A stretch of 64,000 bases of DNA from Noviherbaspirillum galbum (GCF_010974945.1 NZ_JAAIVB010000008.1:186001-250000); one strand, 5' to 3'; positions 26,458-36,821 are shown, numbered from the stretch's first letter. The notes: a model not told the origin generated them from the sequence alone. Numbers and translations: made by a program.

Positions 26458-27360
26458 TTGACCATCTATAGCATGACTGGCTACGCGGTCACCACCCGTG
26501 ACACCGCCGCGGGGACCCTGACGCTCGAACTCAAGAGCGTCAATTCCCGTTTTCTCGACGTGCAGTTCCGCATCAACGACGACCTGCGCGCCCTCGAACC
26601 ACTGTTGCGCGAAGCCATCAATTCCCGCCTGAACCGGGGCAAGGTGGAATGCCGGATGAGTTTCGGCCGCAAGTCCGGCGGCGCCTCCCAGGGGCTCAAC
26701 GCCGACCTCCTCGTCGCCCTCGCCAAGATGCAGGCCGACGTGCGGAGCCGGTTTCCCGATGCGCCCGTGCTGTCCGTCAACGAAGTGCTGCGCTGGCCCG
26801 GCGTGATCGAGGAAGCCGAGGTCGGTCAGGAAACCCTGCAGGCCGAGGTGCAGGCGGCCATCGCGGAAACCCTCGATGCCTTCGTCGAGACCCGCGCGCG
26901 CGAGGGCGGCGCGCTGCAAGCCATGCTGCTGTCCCGCATCGAGGACATGGAAGCCATCGTGCAGCGCATCGGACCGCTCGTGCCGCAAGCCATCGCGCAG
27001 TTCCAGCAGAAGGCGACCGAACGCATGAAGGAAGCGCTCGGCATCGCGACCCAGGGCGCCACGCCGTCGGTCTCGCATGACGAGGCGCTGGAACGCATCC
27101 GCCAGGAAGTCACGCTCTATGGCGTGCGCGTCGACGTCGCCGAAGAACTCTCCCGCCTCTCCGCGCATTTGACCGAAACCCGCCACGTCCTGAAAAAAGG
27201 CGGCCAGGTCGGCAAGCGCCTCGATTTCATGATGCAGGAACTGAACCGCGAGGCGAACACCCTCGGTTCCAAGGCCGCGCTCAAGGAACTGGCCGATGCC
27301 TCCATGTCGCTCAAGCTGCTGATTGAGCAGATGCGCGAACAGGTGCAAAATCTCGAATGA
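26458..27360 (+). CDS. yicC: YicC-family endoribonuclease
   Basis: 300 aa. It begins MTIYSMTGYA, the standard YicC N-terminus, read from a TTG at 26458, since no ATG gives that start. The middle has the conserved LKSVNSRFLDVQFR stretch and the C-terminal DUF1732 region with FMMQELNREANTLGSKA. E. coli YicC is reported as an RNase involved in decay of RyhB. It lies divergent from the kinase gene and upstream of gmk, with a terminator-like hairpin between. Confidence 0.88.
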   Translation: MTIYSMTGYAVTTRDTAAGTLTLELKSVNSRFLDVQFRINDDLRALEPLLREAINSRLNRGKVECRMSFGRKSGGASQGLNADLLVALAKMQADVRSRFPDAPVLSVNEVLRWPGVIEEAEVGQETLQAEVQAAIAETLDAFVETRAREGGALQAMLLSRIEDMEAIVQRIGPLVPQAIAQFQQKATERMKEALGIATQGATPSVSHDEALERIRQEVTLYGVRVDVAEELSRLSAHLTETRHVLKKGGQVGKRLDFMMQELNREANTLGSKAALKELADASMSLKLLIEQMREQVQNLE

Positions 27361-27365
27361 CCCGG

Positions 27366-27398
27366 CATTGCCCGCTTGAAAGGCGGGCAATGTCTTTT
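27366..27398 (+). terminator. Terminator-like hairpin between yicC and gmk
   Basis: CATTGCCCGC (27366-27375) pairs with GCGGGCAATG (27383-27392) across a 7-base loop, followed by TCTTTT. It could end or attenuate transcription before gmk. Confidence 0.65.
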
Positions 27399-27421
27399 CG
27401 TTTCCCCTCAACGTGATATCC

Positions 27422-28066
27422 ATGACCGACGCAAAGCACGCCGCTGGCAGCCTGTTCATGGTGGTGGCGCCCTCCGGCGCCGGCAAGTCCACCCTCGTGA
27501 ATGCCCTGCTGGCGCAGGAACCCGCCATCAAGTTGTCGATTTCCTACACCACCCGCCCGCCCCGCCCCGCCGAGCAGCACGGCAGGGAGTATTACTTCAC
27601 CACCGTCGACGATTTCCTGCACCGCCGCGAGGCCGGGGAATTCCTCGAGTCGGCGGAAGTCCATGGAAATTACTACGGTACGTCGCGCCTGCTGATCGAG
27701 GCCGAGATGCGCGCCGGCACCGATGTCCTGCTGGAAATCGACTGGCAAGGGGCGCAGCAGGTCAAGAAGCAGTTTCCGAACGCGGCCGGCATCTTCATAC
27801 TGCCGCCGTCGATCACCGCGCTGGAAGAACGCCTGAAGAAACGCGGGCAGGACGAACCGCATATCATTACGCGGCGCCTGCTGGCGGCGGGAGGCGAGAT
27901 CGCCCACGCCCCGGAGTTCGAATATGTTATTATCAATCAAGAGTTTGCGACGGCCTTGTCGGAGCTGACCGCCATCGTCAAGGCCACCCGCTGCCGCTTC
28001 GCGCAGCAGGCAGCGCGCAACGCACCCCTGTTCGCCCAGCTGGGCATCCACGCAAATCCGGTCTGA
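27422..28066 (+). CDS. gmk: Guanylate kinase
   Basis: 214 aa from the ATG at 27422. It makes GDP from GMP and ATP. Walker A is APSGAGKST (about 19-27), followed by [12 protein letters not shown], which binds GMP, and [11 protein letters not shown]. Standard length. First of a gmk-rpoZ-spoT run; the three together set guanine nucleotide and (p)ppGpp pools. Confidence 0.97.
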   Translation: MTDAKHAAGSLFMVVAPSGAGKSTLVNALLAQEPAIKLSISYTTRPPRPAEQHGREYYFTTVDDFLHRREAGEFLESAEVHGNYYGTSRLLIEAEMRAGTDVLLEIDWQGAQQVKKQFPNAAGIFILPPSITALEERLKKRGQDEPHIITRRLLAAGGEIAHAPEFEYVIINQEFATALSELTAIVKATRCRFAQQAARNAPLFAQLGIHANPV

Positions 28067-28089
28067 TCCCGTTTTCCTTAGGAGCAAGC

Positions 28090-28293
28090 ATGGCCCGCAT
28101 CACCATTGAAGATTGCCTGAAGCAAATCCCGAACCGTTTCCAGCTCACTTTGTCCGCGACCTACCGCGCCCGCCAGTTACTGCAGGGACACACCCCCAAG
28201 ATCGACGCCAAGGACAAGCCCACCGTGGTCGCCCTGCGCGAAATCGCCTCCGGCAAGGTCGGCATTGAAATGCTGAAAAAAGTACCGAGCTGA
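28090..28293 (+). CDS. rpoZ: RNA polymerase omega subunit
   Basis: 67 aa, typical betaproteobacterial length. It starts [20 protein letters not shown] with AGGAGC just upstream. Omega assists RNA polymerase assembly and forms part of one ppGpp site. It sits between gmk (23-bp gap) and spoT (37-bp gap). Confidence 0.97.
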   Translation: MARITIEDCLKQIPNRFQLTLSATYRARQLLQGHTPKIDAKDKPTVVALREIASGKVGIEMLKKVPS

Positions 28294-28330
28294 AGCACAC
28301 CAACTGCCAAGCGGCTGATATCCTAGAGTG

Positions 28331-30595
28331 ATGAATTTGACTCCAGCCGATTCAACCTTGTCAGTCGCACCCAATAGCCGGACGGGCAATGACCGTCCGG
28401 CGCACCGCCCTCCCGAGCCTCCCAAGCCGGATGCCGCAAGCCCCCCTGCGGGCGTCGCCTCCGTCACCCATCTCAACAACAAGCTGGCCGAGTACCTGAC
28501 GCCTTCCGAACTGAAGAAGGTCAAGGAAGCCTACCGCTTCTCGGACGAGATGCATCTCGGGCAGATCCGCAAGTCGGGCGAGCCCTACATTTCCCATCCG
28601 ATCGCGGTTGCCGAGATCTGCGCCGACTGGAAGCTCGATGCCCAGGCCATCATGGCCGCCCTGCTGCATGACGTCATGGAAGACCAGGACGTCAAGAAAG
28701 AGGAACTCATCGAGCGCTTCGGCGCCCAGGTGGCCACGCTGGTGGATGGCCTGTCCAAGCTGGACAAGATCGAATTCCAGAGCCAGGTCGAGGCGCAGGC
28801 CGAAAACTTCCGCAAGATGCTGCTGGCGATGGCGCGCGACGTGCGCGTCATCCTCGTCAAGCTGGCGGACCGCCTGCACAACATGCGCACGCTGGGCTTC
28901 ATGTCGCCCGAGAAGAAGCGGCGCATTGCCCGCGAGACGATGGAAGTGTACGTGCCCATCGCGCATCGCCTGGGCCTGAACAACATCTACCGCGAACTGC
29001 AGGACCTCGCCTTCTCGCACCTCTATCCGGTGCGCTACCGGACCCTGTCGAAGGCGGTCAAGGCGGCGCGTGGCAACCGGCGCGAGGTGGTCAGCAAGAT
29101 CCTCGAGGCGGTCAACAACACCCTCTCCGCGACCGGCATCCCGGCCCAGGTCTACGGCCGCGAAAAGACCCTGTTCGGCATCTACCGCAAGATGCGCAAC
29201 AAGCACCTGTCGTTTTCCCAGGTGCTCGACGTCTACGGCTTCCGCATCGTCGTCGATACCTTCGCCAACTGCTACGTCGCGCTCGGCACCCTGCACGCGC
29301 TCTACAAGCCCATGCCGGGCAAGTTCAAGGACTACATCGCCATTCCGAAGATGAATGGCTACCAGTCGCTGCACACCACGCTCATCGGTCCTTACGGCAC
29401 GCCCGTCGAGTTCCAGATCCGCACCCAGGAGATGCACCGCGTGGCCGAAGCCGGCGTGGCGGCGCACTGGCTCTACAAGGATGACGAGGCCGGCCTCACC
29501 GACCTGCAGCAGCGCACCCATGCCTGGCTGCAATCCCTGCTCGACATCCAGAAGCAGACCGGCGATTCGGCCGAATTCCTCGAGCACGTGAAGGTCGACC
29601 TCTTCCCCGACTCGGTCTACGTCTTCACGCCGAAGTCGAAGATCATCGCCCTGCCCCGCGGCGCCACGGTGCTCGACTTCGCCTACACCATCCATACCGA
29701 CATCGGCGACCATGCAGTGTCGGCCAAGATCAACCATGAACCCGTGCCGCTGCGCGCCGAACTGCGCAACGGCGACATCGTCGAGATCGAGACCGCATCG
29801 GCCTCGCGCCCCTCGCCGAACTGGCTGAGCTTCGTCCGCACCGGCAAGGCGCGCTCGGCGATCCGCCATCACCTGCGCACGGTCAACCTGGTCGAATCCA
29901 CCGAGCTCGGCAAGCGGCTGCTGTCGCAGGCCCTGGCCTCGCTTCACGTGGACATGGCCCTGTCCGAAGGCGCGACCGAGCGGCTGCTCAACGAATCCAG
30001 CGCCAAGTCCATGAACGAGCTGTACGCCGACATCGGCGTGGGCAAGCGCATGCCGACCCTGGTGGCCCGCCACATCCGCACGCTGATCGAATCCGAATCC
30101 GGCTCCACGTTCCCGGTGCCGGAGAGCGAAGCCGCCGCCAGCACCGATGCTGTGACCATCCATGGCAACGAAGGCGCGGCGGTGCAGCTCGCGCAATGTT
30201 GCCATCCGATTCCCGGCGATCAGATCATGGGCCAGCTCAAGCGCGACCAGGGCATCAGCGTGCATGCCACCGACTGCTACATCGCCAAGCGGCAGCGCGC
30301 CAAGGAGCCCGACCGCTGGATCGAACTTGCCTGGGGAAATGAACTGAACCGCCGCTTCGATTGCCGCATCCGCATCCTGGTGCGCAACGAGAAAGGCGTT
30401 CTGGCGCGCATCGCCGCCGAGATCGGCGAGTCGGATGCCAACATCACCTATGTCGGCATGGACGACGACCGCGAACACCTGATGAAGCAGCTGCGCTTCA
30501 CCATCCAGGTGGAAGACCGCGTGCACCTCGCACGGGTGATGCGCAACGTGCGCCGGGTTCCGGGCGTCGACAGGATCCTGCGCGAGCGCGGCTGA
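28331..30595 (+). CDS. spoT: Bifunctional (p)ppGpp synthetase/hydrolase
   Basis: 754 aa from the ATG at 28331 (a GTG is one codon earlier). An HD hydrolase domain with intact HDVMED at about 113-119, then the synthetase domain with GYQSLHTT and EFQIRT, a TGS domain beginning VYVFTPKSKI, a helical linker and a C-terminal ACT domain. The intact HD motif makes it a SpoT/Rel-type enzyme able to degrade ppGpp rather than RelA. The first 45 residues are a Pro-rich extension. Confidence 0.95.
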   Translation: MNLTPADSTLSVAPNSRTGNDRPAHRPPEPPKPDAASPPAGVASVTHLNNKLAEYLTPSELKKVKEAYRFSDEMHLGQIRKSGEPYISHPIAVAEICADWKLDAQAIMAALLHDVMEDQDVKKEELIERFGAQVATLVDGLSKLDKIEFQSQVEAQAENFRKMLLAMARDVRVILVKLADRLHNMRTLGFMSPEKKRRIARETMEVYVPIAHRLGLNNIYRELQDLAFSHLYPVRYRTLSKAVKAARGNRREVVSKILEAVNNTLSATGIPAQVYGREKTLFGIYRKMRNKHLSFSQVLDVYGFRIVVDTFANCYVALGTLHALYKPMPGKFKDYIAIPKMNGYQSLHTTLIGPYGTPVEFQIRTQEMHRVAEAGVAAHWLYKDDEAGLTDLQQRTHAWLQSLLDIQKQTGDSAEFLEHVKVDLFPDSVYVFTPKSKIIALPRGATVLDFAYTIHTDIGDHAVSAKINHEPVPLRAELRNGDIVEIETASASRPSPNWLSFVRTGKARSAIRHHLRTVNLVESTELGKRLLSQALASLHVDMALSEGATERLLNESSAKSMNELYADIGVGKRMPTLVARHIRTLIESESGSTFPVPESEAAASTDAVTIHGNEGAAVQLAQCCHPIPGDQIMGQLKRDQGISVHATDCYIAKRQRAKEPDRWIELAWGNELNRRFDCRIRILVRNEKGVLARIAAEIGESDANITYVGMDDDREHLMKQLRFTIQVEDRVHLARVMRNVRRVPGVDRILRERG

Positions 30596-30628
30596 CCGCC
30601 CGCCTCCGCCGGGAGACGGGCGCGGGCA

Positions 30629-31981
30629 TCATCCCGCGTGCAGGTGCTTGTGCATGCGGCGCAGCCCGAGCCACACGCCCAGCGCCACCAGGGGCACCAG
30701 CACGCCGGTCAGCAGGTCCGGATTGACCGGCAGTCCCGCCGCCTTCGCCGCCTTGCCGGCATAGCCGAACAAACCCACCATGTAGTACGAGATCGCCGCC
30801 ACAGACAAGCCTTCGACGGCCTGCTGCAGGCGCAACTGCTGCGCCGCGCGCGCATTCATGGATTGCAGGATGCGGCGGTTCTGCCTTTCCTGCACGATAC
30901 CGACGCGGGTGCGCAGGAGATCGTTGGTGTGGGCGATGCGTTCGGCCAGCAATTCCTGGCGGCGCGAGGCTGCGCTGCAGGTGTTCATTGCCGGCGTGAG
31001 CCGCCTGTCCATGAACTCGCCGACCGTGGCATGGCCGTCGTAGCGGGTTTCGTGGAGTTCGTCGATGCGCGAGTTCACCAGCCGGAAGTAGGCTTCCGAC
31101 GCGGAGAAGCGATAGCTGTTGTCGAGCGAAAGCTTTTCGAGCCGGGCGGCGAGCGCGGTGATGTCGCCGAGCAGGGCCTGCTCGCGGTCGGCATGGCTGC
31201 CGGGAACGTCGTCCGACAAGGCGATCACGTCGTCGGTATCGACCATGTTGGCCGTCAGCGATGCCAGCTCGCCCTCGATGCCGTTGAGCACCGGCGTCGC
31301 CATCTGGGCATGCGGCAGTCCGAGCAGGGCCATCATGCGGTATGTCTCGATTTCGAGCACCCGCTGCACCAATCTGCCGCACTGCTGTTCCAGGAAGCCT
31401 GCGTCGCGCACAACGAAGCGGCTGAAGCCATCCGACTGGATCAGGAAGTCGGTCCAGATCTCGCCATTCTGCAGCACTTTGCTGCCTACCAGGTTGCTGC
31501 CCTCGAGCACGCGCCGCACGTTCTCGGCGAACTCGCGCGGCGTGCCGGCGCTGCGATCGAGCACCACGTGCGCCGCGACCATGACCTTGCCCTGCAGTCC
31601 GAGCAGCCAGTCCTGCGGCACATGGTGGATGGGCGCGCGCTGGAAAGCCTCGGCCAGCGGCAGTTCGTGTTCGTGCTTCTGCGCGAAGGTAAAGCTCGCG
31701 AACTCGGTGTGGCACTCCCACTTCAGGCGGAACCGGCCGAAGTCATGGAAGAAATAGCGCGCATCCTCGCCCGGCGCCGCCACGCCGAAATGCGCACACA
31801 GGCTGGCAAGGATCGCCTGTTGGGTAGTCGCGTTGCCCTGCCTCGCGTCCTCGCCGGAGGCATGGATTGCCAGATGGGAGATGGTTTCCGGCGCTTCGAG
31901 CCTCAAGAATGGCCTTGAATGGACTTCCGCGGCCAGCGGTACGCGTTGCGGGTGATTCAGTCGGGAAAAGACGATTGCCAT
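30629..31981 (-). CDS. DUF3422 family membrane protein
   Basis: 450 aa from the ATG at 31981, with AGGA eight bases upstream. It begins NHPQRVPLAAEVHSRPF, the hallmark of DUF3422, has long helical stretches including a coiled coil at about 330-390, and ends with two membrane segments at about 395-412 and 421-440. The function is unknown in the literature I recall. It is convergent with spoT and downstream of greB on the same strand. Confidence 0.88.
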   Translation of the reverse strand: MAIVFSRLNHPQRVPLAAEVHSRPFLRLEAPETISHLAIHASGEDARQGNATTQQAILASLCAHFGVAAPGEDARYFFHDFGRFRLKWECHTEFASFTFAQKHEHELPLAEAFQRAPIHHVPQDWLLGLQGKVMVAAHVVLDRSAGTPREFAENVRRVLEGSNLVGSKVLQNGEIWTDFLIQSDGFSRFVVRDAGFLEQQCGRLVQRVLEIETYRMMALLGLPHAQMATPVLNGIEGELASLTANMVDTDDVIALSDDVPGSHADREQALLGDITALAARLEKLSLDNSYRFSASEAYFRLVNSRIDELHETRYDGHATVGEFMDRRLTPAMNTCSAASRRQELLAERIAHTNDLLRTRVGIVQERQNRRILQSMNARAAQQLRLQQAVEGLSVAAISYYMVGLFGYAGKAAKAAGLPVNPDLLTGVLVPLVALGVWLGLRRMHKHLHAG

Positions 31982-32070
31982 GTGCTCGGTCCTGGAGTTT
32001 TTTCTCGTTATGCAATTCATGTGCCTTGGCAACATTCTCCCTTCACGGTGCGGCGTGCCAGGCGACGGCA

Positions 32071-32631
32071 TCAGGCAGGCGCAGGATAGCTTACCTCGAG
32101 TATCGTCAGTTCATCCACGCCCGCGGGCGTGCGCAGGGTGACGGTGTCGCCTTCCCTTGCCTTGGTCAGGGCGCGCGCCACCGGCGCAATCCAGCTGATC
32201 TTGCCGTTGAGGGGATCGAGTTCGTCGATGCCGACGATGGTGACGATATGTTCTTCGCCCGCGAGGTTTTCATAGGTGACGGTCGCGCCGAAGTAGACCT
32301 GGTCGCTGCCATGATGCACGCTGGGATCGACGACTTCCGCCTTGTCGAGGCGCTTGGTCAGGAAGCGGATGCGGCGGTCGATCTCGCGCAGCCTGCGCTT
32401 GCCATAGATGTAGTCGCCATTTTCGGAGCGGTCGCCGTTGGAAGCCGCCCAGGAAACCACCTTGACCACTTCCGGCCGCTCGACGTCGATCAGTTGCAGC
32501 AACTCTTCCTTCATGCGCCGGTGTCCTTCCGGCGTCATGTAGTTCTTCGCGCCGGCCGGGATGGGCGGCGCACCCGCGTCGAGGTCGTCGTCGTCCTCTT
32601 GATCGCTTTCTTTGACGAATGCCTTGTTCAT
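32071..32631 (-). CDS. greB: Transcription elongation factor GreB
   Basis: 186 aa. An N-terminal coiled coil with NYMTPEGHRRMKEELLQL and acidic tip (NGDRSENGDYIYGKRR), then the FKBP-like C-terminal domain with WIAPVARAL. The factor stimulates RNA cleavage by backtracked polymerase. GreB rather than GreA because of the GDYIYGKRRLREIDRRIRFL basic stretch. An acidic N-terminal tail (DQEDDDDLD) precedes the domain. Confidence 0.93.
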   Translation of the reverse strand: MNKAFVKESDQEDDDDLDAGAPPIPAGAKNYMTPEGHRRMKEELLQLIDVERPEVVKVVSWAASNGDRSENGDYIYGKRRLREIDRRIRFLTKRLDKAEVVDPSVHHGSDQVYFGATVTYENLAGEEHIVTIVGIDELDPLNGKISWIAPVARALTKAREGDTVTLRTPAGVDELTILEVSYPAPA

Positions 32632-32707
32632 GCCAGCATTGTAAGGCTTCGCCGCGCTCGCGAGGCGCTTTCACGCAAATGACGCCATGCGGCTGGCGCC
32701 ATGACGG

Positions 32708-34066
32708 TCAGCCGTGGGCGATGCGGTCGCTCCATTCGTAGGCCTGGACCTGCAAGGCATAGAGATCCTCGGAGGCCAGCCCGAGCGAGTCGAGCAAGGC
32801 CTGAAGACGGTCGCAATGGTGACGGTTGCCGCCATGGCCGCCGTCGTTGCCGCTGGCCTTACCGTTGTCATTGCCGCCGCCATCCACGCCGTCGTTGCCG
32901 CTTTCGTCGAGTGACTCGACCAGCCGCAGCATGGTGCCGAACTCGCCTTGACGCGCCGTCAGGGCGTCCCGCAGCGCCTGGTTGGCGGGCAGCCTGGGCA
33001 GGATCCTTTGCACGGGCATGTCGAACAGGATGTGCATCAGCGACAAGGCGCCGGCCGTGAAGGCGGTATCGCCGGCGGCGCGGTCGCCGGGATGCAGGCG
33101 CGCCGCCAGCAATTCCATCAGCCTCCCCCGGGCCGCCGCCTTGGCCACCAGCGGCGACGCGGCCCGTCCCGGCTGGCCCGTCTGGGCATAGAGCATGATC
33201 TGCAGCCAGCGGTGCAGGCGACGCCGCCCCATCAGCCGCAGGGCTTCCCCGATCGACCGCACCTGGGCCGCGCCGGCCGGTTCGGCGCGCCGCGCCAGGT
33301 CGAGCAGCGATTCGCGCAGCGCCGGATCGCGCTCGATGACCTGGGCAAGCGTATCGGCATCGGCATGGCTCAGGATCTGCGTCATCAGCTGCAGCACGGT
33401 TGCCGCGGAGGGCGCGACCTTGGTGCCGGTCATGACCACCGGCCTGGCAAGGAAGTTTCCCTGGAAAAAATCGAAGCCGAGGGCGAGGCATTGCTCGAAC
33501 TTTTCCGGCGTCTCCACCTTTTCCGCGAGCAGGCTCTTGCCTGCCGCCATGAAACGCCGGCTGAGGCGGTCCAGTTCCTGGCTGGAGACGGCGCAGACGT
33601 CGCACTTGATGATGTCCGCCAGCGGCAGCAGCCTGCGCACCGGCTCGGATTCGGCAACGACGTCGTCCAGGGCAAATGTGTAACCCGCTTCGATGAGATG
33701 GCGCACCCGTTCCACGATGGCGTCGGTCACGTCGACGGTTTCCAGGATTTCCAGCACGAACTTCGACGGCGGCAGCACGCGGATGAAGTCGCTCATCAAG
33801 GCCGAGGCATCGACGTTGATGAATCCGAGCTTCCCGCCGATGACGTTGACCAGGCCCAGCTCGGACGCATGGGAGATGACGCTGGCCGTCGCCATGATGT
33901 CATCGGTGACGTCCGCCGGTCCGGCTTCGGCGCGGCGGAACAGCAGTTCGAACGCCACCAGTTCGCGGCCGCGGTCGACGATGGGCTGGCGGGCAAGGAA
34001 GAACTGCTCGCGTTCCTGCGAAACAACATGAAGCGCATCCGGGATGCGTGCGGCTGACTGTTTCAT
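32708..34066 (-). CDS. EAL/HDOD-domain signalling protein (YuxH family)
   Basis: 452 aa. An N-terminal degenerate EAL domain (about 20-205): the EAL signature is ELL (in FELLFRR) and DDFGTG is replaced by DDVVAES, so it should be catalytically dead, though it may bind c-di-GMP. Then an HDOD domain at about 205-385. These YuxH/CdgJ-type proteins affect motility and biofilm in other bacteria. A 28-residue Gly/Asn/Asp/His-rich linker (about 390-417) interrupts the C-terminus before a final helix. The ATG at 34066 is preferred over a GTG four codons upstream that overlaps the Shine-Dalgarno-like AAGGAG. Confidence 0.88.
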   Translation of the reverse strand: MKQSAARIPDALHVVSQEREQFFLARQPIVDRGRELVAFELLFRRAEAGPADVTDDIMATASVISHASELGLVNVIGGKLGFINVDASALMSDFIRVLPPSKFVLEILETVDVTDAIVERVRHLIEAGYTFALDDVVAESEPVRRLLPLADIIKCDVCAVSSQELDRLSRRFMAAGKSLLAEKVETPEKFEQCLALGFDFFQGNFLARPVVMTGTKVAPSAATVLQLMTQILSHADADTLAQVIERDPALRESLLDLARRAEPAGAAQVRSIGEALRLMGRRRLHRWLQIMLYAQTGQPGRAASPLVAKAAARGRLMELLAARLHPGDRAAGDTAFTAGALSLMHILFDMPVQRILPRLPANQALRDALTARQGEFGTMLRLVESLDESGNDGVDGGGNDNGKASGNDGGHGGNRHHCDRLQALLDSLGLASEDLYALQVQAYEWSDRIAHG

Positions 34067-34299
34067 CGACTGGACCACTCCTTCGCGTTGAGAAAAATCT
34101 ATCCCGCCATGCGGCCACGGCGGGTAAATTTTTCAAGTGGCGCACGCTTCCGCAGCGTGGAATGCCGCACCGAGCCGAGGAACGGCACGATGCGCGGCAC
34201 TCAGGAGTGTCCTATGCAAATTGCGTTCCGCTGCGCGCGGACGACGCATCACGAGTCCAGCAAGAAAGCGGCGGCGTGGATAAACGAAGGCGAGCTTGC

Positions 34300-35214
34300 T
34301 CAGTCGTCATCCCGGGCCGGCCTTGCCTGGCGGGCCGGCGCGCCGTTGCCGGACTGCAGGGTGAAACCCGCTTCCTTGTCGGTGGCAAGCGCGGACACCA
34401 GCCAGGGCATGACCTCGCGCAACTGCGCTTCGAGGGTCCATGGCGGATTGAGGATGAACATGCCGCTGCTGTGCAGGCCGAACCCGTCAGGCGTGGGACC
34501 GCTGACGGATAGCGTGACGTTGAGCCACTGGTTGCAAGGCAGATGCTTGAGCTTGGCCGGCAGCTCGCGCGATTCCATGCGCTGCAGCACCGGATACCAG
34601 ACGGCATACATCCCCGTCGGAAAGCGGGTGAGCGCATCGGCCAGCGTTGTCTTCACGCGCCGGTAGTCTTCCTTAACCTCGTAAGGAGGATCGATGAGCA
34701 CCAGCCCGCGGCGCGATGGCGGCGGCAGCAGCGACTTGAGGCCGTTGAAGCCGTCCTCGTGCTGGGCCATCACGCGCTTGCCACGGCCGCCGGACCGGCC
34801 GCCCGCCTCCTGCAGCTTGCGGAAATTCTCGTCGAGCAGGCGGTAATCGCTGGGGTGAAGCTCGAACAGGCGGATGCGGTCCTGCTCGCGCAGCACCTTG
34901 TCGGCGCAATACGGAGAGCCGGGGTAGTAGCGCAGCTTGCCGTCTGGATTCATGCCCCGCACCACCTCGATGTAATCGGCCACCATCTCCGGCAGGTCCT
35001 TGCGGTCCCAGAGCCGCACGATGCCGCTGCGCGCCTCGCCGCTCTTCACCGCGTAGCCGGTGTCGAGCTGATAGGCTCCCGCGCCGGCATGGGTATCGAT
35101 CACCATGTAGGCGGTGTCCTTCTGGTTCAGGTACCGCAGCAGGCTGATGAATACCATGTGCTTGAGCACGTCGGCGTGGTTGCCTGCATGGAAGGCGTGG
35201 CGATAACTGAGCAT
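34300..35214 (-). CDS. rlmJ: 23S rRNA (adenine-2030-N6)-methyltransferase
   Basis: 304 aa from the ATG at 35214 (MLSYRHAFHAGNHADVLKH), the exact start used across the RlmJ family. The catalytic DPPY motif is in LVLIDPPYE. It methylates A2030 of 23S rRNA. The C-terminal 25 residues (ending ARQARPARDDD) exceed the E. coli protein. It is a single gene between aceA and the EAL/HDOD gene. Confidence 0.95.
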   Translation of the reverse strand: MLSYRHAFHAGNHADVLKHMVFISLLRYLNQKDTAYMVIDTHAGAGAYQLDTGYAVKSGEARSGIVRLWDRKDLPEMVADYIEVVRGMNPDGKLRYYPGSPYCADKVLREQDRIRLFELHPSDYRLLDENFRKLQEAGGRSGGRGKRVMAQHEDGFNGLKSLLPPPSRRGLVLIDPPYEVKEDYRRVKTTLADALTRFPTGMYAVWYPVLQRMESRELPAKLKHLPCNQWLNVTLSVSGPTPDGFGLHSSGMFILNPPWTLEAQLREVMPWLVSALATDKEAGFTLQSGNGAPARQARPARDDD

Positions 35215-35318
35215 AGATGATCGTGAGGATGCGGTGAAGGAAGCCCGGTCCGGGGTTGCGTCCCTGGCAAGGCGAATCCGCCATTTTAGCAAGTCCGCTC
35301 CCGCGGCACGTCTTCAAG

Positions 35319-35353
35319 CAAAAACAAAAGCCGCATCCTCGCGGATGCGGCTT
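35319..35353 (-). terminator. Rho-independent terminator of aceA
   Basis: Read on the minus strand: AAGCCGCATCC, loop GCGA, GGATGCGGCTT (11-bp perfect stem), then TTGTTTTTG. It lies 74 bp past the aceA stop. Confidence 0.9.
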
Positions 35354-35427
35354 GAGGGTGAGGCTTCAAAGCGCCAGGCTCTTTGCCCCGATCAGCCAGG
35401 TCCCGCCGGAGCGGGAACCCGACCCGA

Positions 35428-36738
35428 TCAGTGGAACTGCTCTTCTTCGGTCGAACCGGTCAGGGCCTTGACGGAAGAGGAACCGCCCTGGATGACCGTG
35501 GTGACTTCGTCGAAGTAGCCTGCGCCGACTTCCTGTTGGTGCGACACGAAGGTGTAGCCCTTCTCGCGTGCTGCGAATTCCGGCTCCTGCACCATGTTGA
35601 CGTAGTGCTTCATGCCTTCGCCGCGTGCATAGGCGTGGGCGAACTGGAAGGTGTTGTACCAGTTGATGTGGATGCCTGCCAGCGTGATGAACTGATACTT
35701 GTAGCCGAGGGCCGACAGTTCGTCCTGGAACTTGGCGATCGTGCGGTCGTCCAGGTTCTTCTTCCAGTTGAAGGAAGGCGAGCAGTTGTAGGACAGCAGC
35801 TTGCCGGGGCAGGCAGCGTGCACGGCCTGGGCGAATTCGCGGGCGAAGCCGAGGTCAGGCGTGCCGGTCTCGCACCATACCAGGTCGGCGAACGGCGCGT
35901 AGGCGACGCCGCGGCTGATGGCTTGCTCGAGGCCGTTCTTGACGCGGTAGAAGCCTTCGGCGGTACGCTCGCCGGTCAGGAAGGGCTTGTCGTTGGCGTC
36001 ATGGTCGGAGGTGATCAGGTTGGCTGCCTCGGCGTCGGTACGGGCCAGGACGATGCTGGGCACGCCCATCACGTCGGCGGCGAAACGCGCTGCGGTCAGC
36101 TTCTCGATGGCTTCCTGGGTCGGAACCAGCACCTTGCCGCCCATGTGGCCGCACTTCTTCACGGCGGCCAGCTGGTCTTCGAAGTGCACGCCGGCGGCGC
36201 CAGCGGCGATCATGTTCTTCATCAGTTCGAAGGCGTTCAGCACGCCGCCGAAACCGGCTTCCGCGTCGGCGACGATCGGCAGGAAGTAGTCGACGTAGCC
36301 TTCGTCGCCCGGGTTGATGCCGCGCGACCACTGGATCTCATCGGCGCGCTTGAAGGTGTTGTTGATGCGGCGAACCATGGTGGGGACGGAGTCGTAGGCG
36401 TACAGCGACTGGTCGGGGTACATGGTTTCGGAGGTATTGCCGTCGGCGGCGACCTGCCAGCCGGACAGGTACACGGCCTCGAGGCCAGCCTTGGCCTGCT
36501 GCATTGCCTGGCCGGCGGTGATCGCGCCGAAGGCGTTCACGTAGCCCTTCTTCGCGCCGCCGTTGACCTTGGCCCACAGCTTTTCGGCGCCTTCCTTGGC
36601 GAGGGTGTATTCGATTTGCTTGGAACCGCGCAGGCGCACGACGTCTTCCGCCGTGTAGTTGCGCTTGACACCCTTCCAACGGGGATTTTCGGCCCAATCC
36701 TTGGTCAGCGCCTGGATCTGCTGTTCACGAGTTGCCAT
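35428..36738 (-). CDS. aceA: Isocitrate lyase
   Basis: 436 aa. It cleaves isocitrate to glyoxylate and succinate, the first step of the glyoxylate shunt. The catalytic loop KKCGH is present, as are the metal-binding EDQ and the GxNxSPSFNW stretch; the C-terminus ends in EEEQFH. AAGGAG precedes the ATG by seven bases. Malate synthase is not adjacent. A sigma-70 promoter and a symmetric site lie just upstream. Confidence 0.97.
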   Translation of the reverse strand: MATREQQIQALTKDWAENPRWKGVKRNYTAEDVVRLRGSKQIEYTLAKEGAEKLWAKVNGGAKKGYVNAFGAITAGQAMQQAKAGLEAVYLSGWQVAADGNTSETMYPDQSLYAYDSVPTMVRRINNTFKRADEIQWSRGINPGDEGYVDYFLPIVADAEAGFGGVLNAFELMKNMIAAGAAGVHFEDQLAAVKKCGHMGGKVLVPTQEAIEKLTAARFAADVMGVPSIVLARTDAEAANLITSDHDANDKPFLTGERTAEGFYRVKNGLEQAISRGVAYAPFADLVWCETGTPDLGFAREFAQAVHAACPGKLLSYNCSPSFNWKKNLDDRTIAKFQDELSALGYKYQFITLAGIHINWYNTFQFAHAYARGEGMKHYVNMVQEPEFAAREKGYTFVSHQQEVGAGYFDEVTTVIQGGSSSVKALTGSTEEEQFH

Positions 36739-36791
36739 GGTCTTTCTCCTTGCTAGAGCGGTGAAAAGAAAAAATAAAACGCGATGGGAGA

Positions 36792-36820
36792 ATCATATGC
36801 GCTTTTTTGCGGGGCAACAA
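36792..36820 (-). promoter_or_regulatory. Sigma-70 promoter of aceA
   Basis: On the minus strand: TTGTTG (36820-36815), 17-bp spacer, TATGAT (36797-36792), 54 bp before the aceA start codon. Confidence 0.65.
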
Positions 36821-36821
36821 G

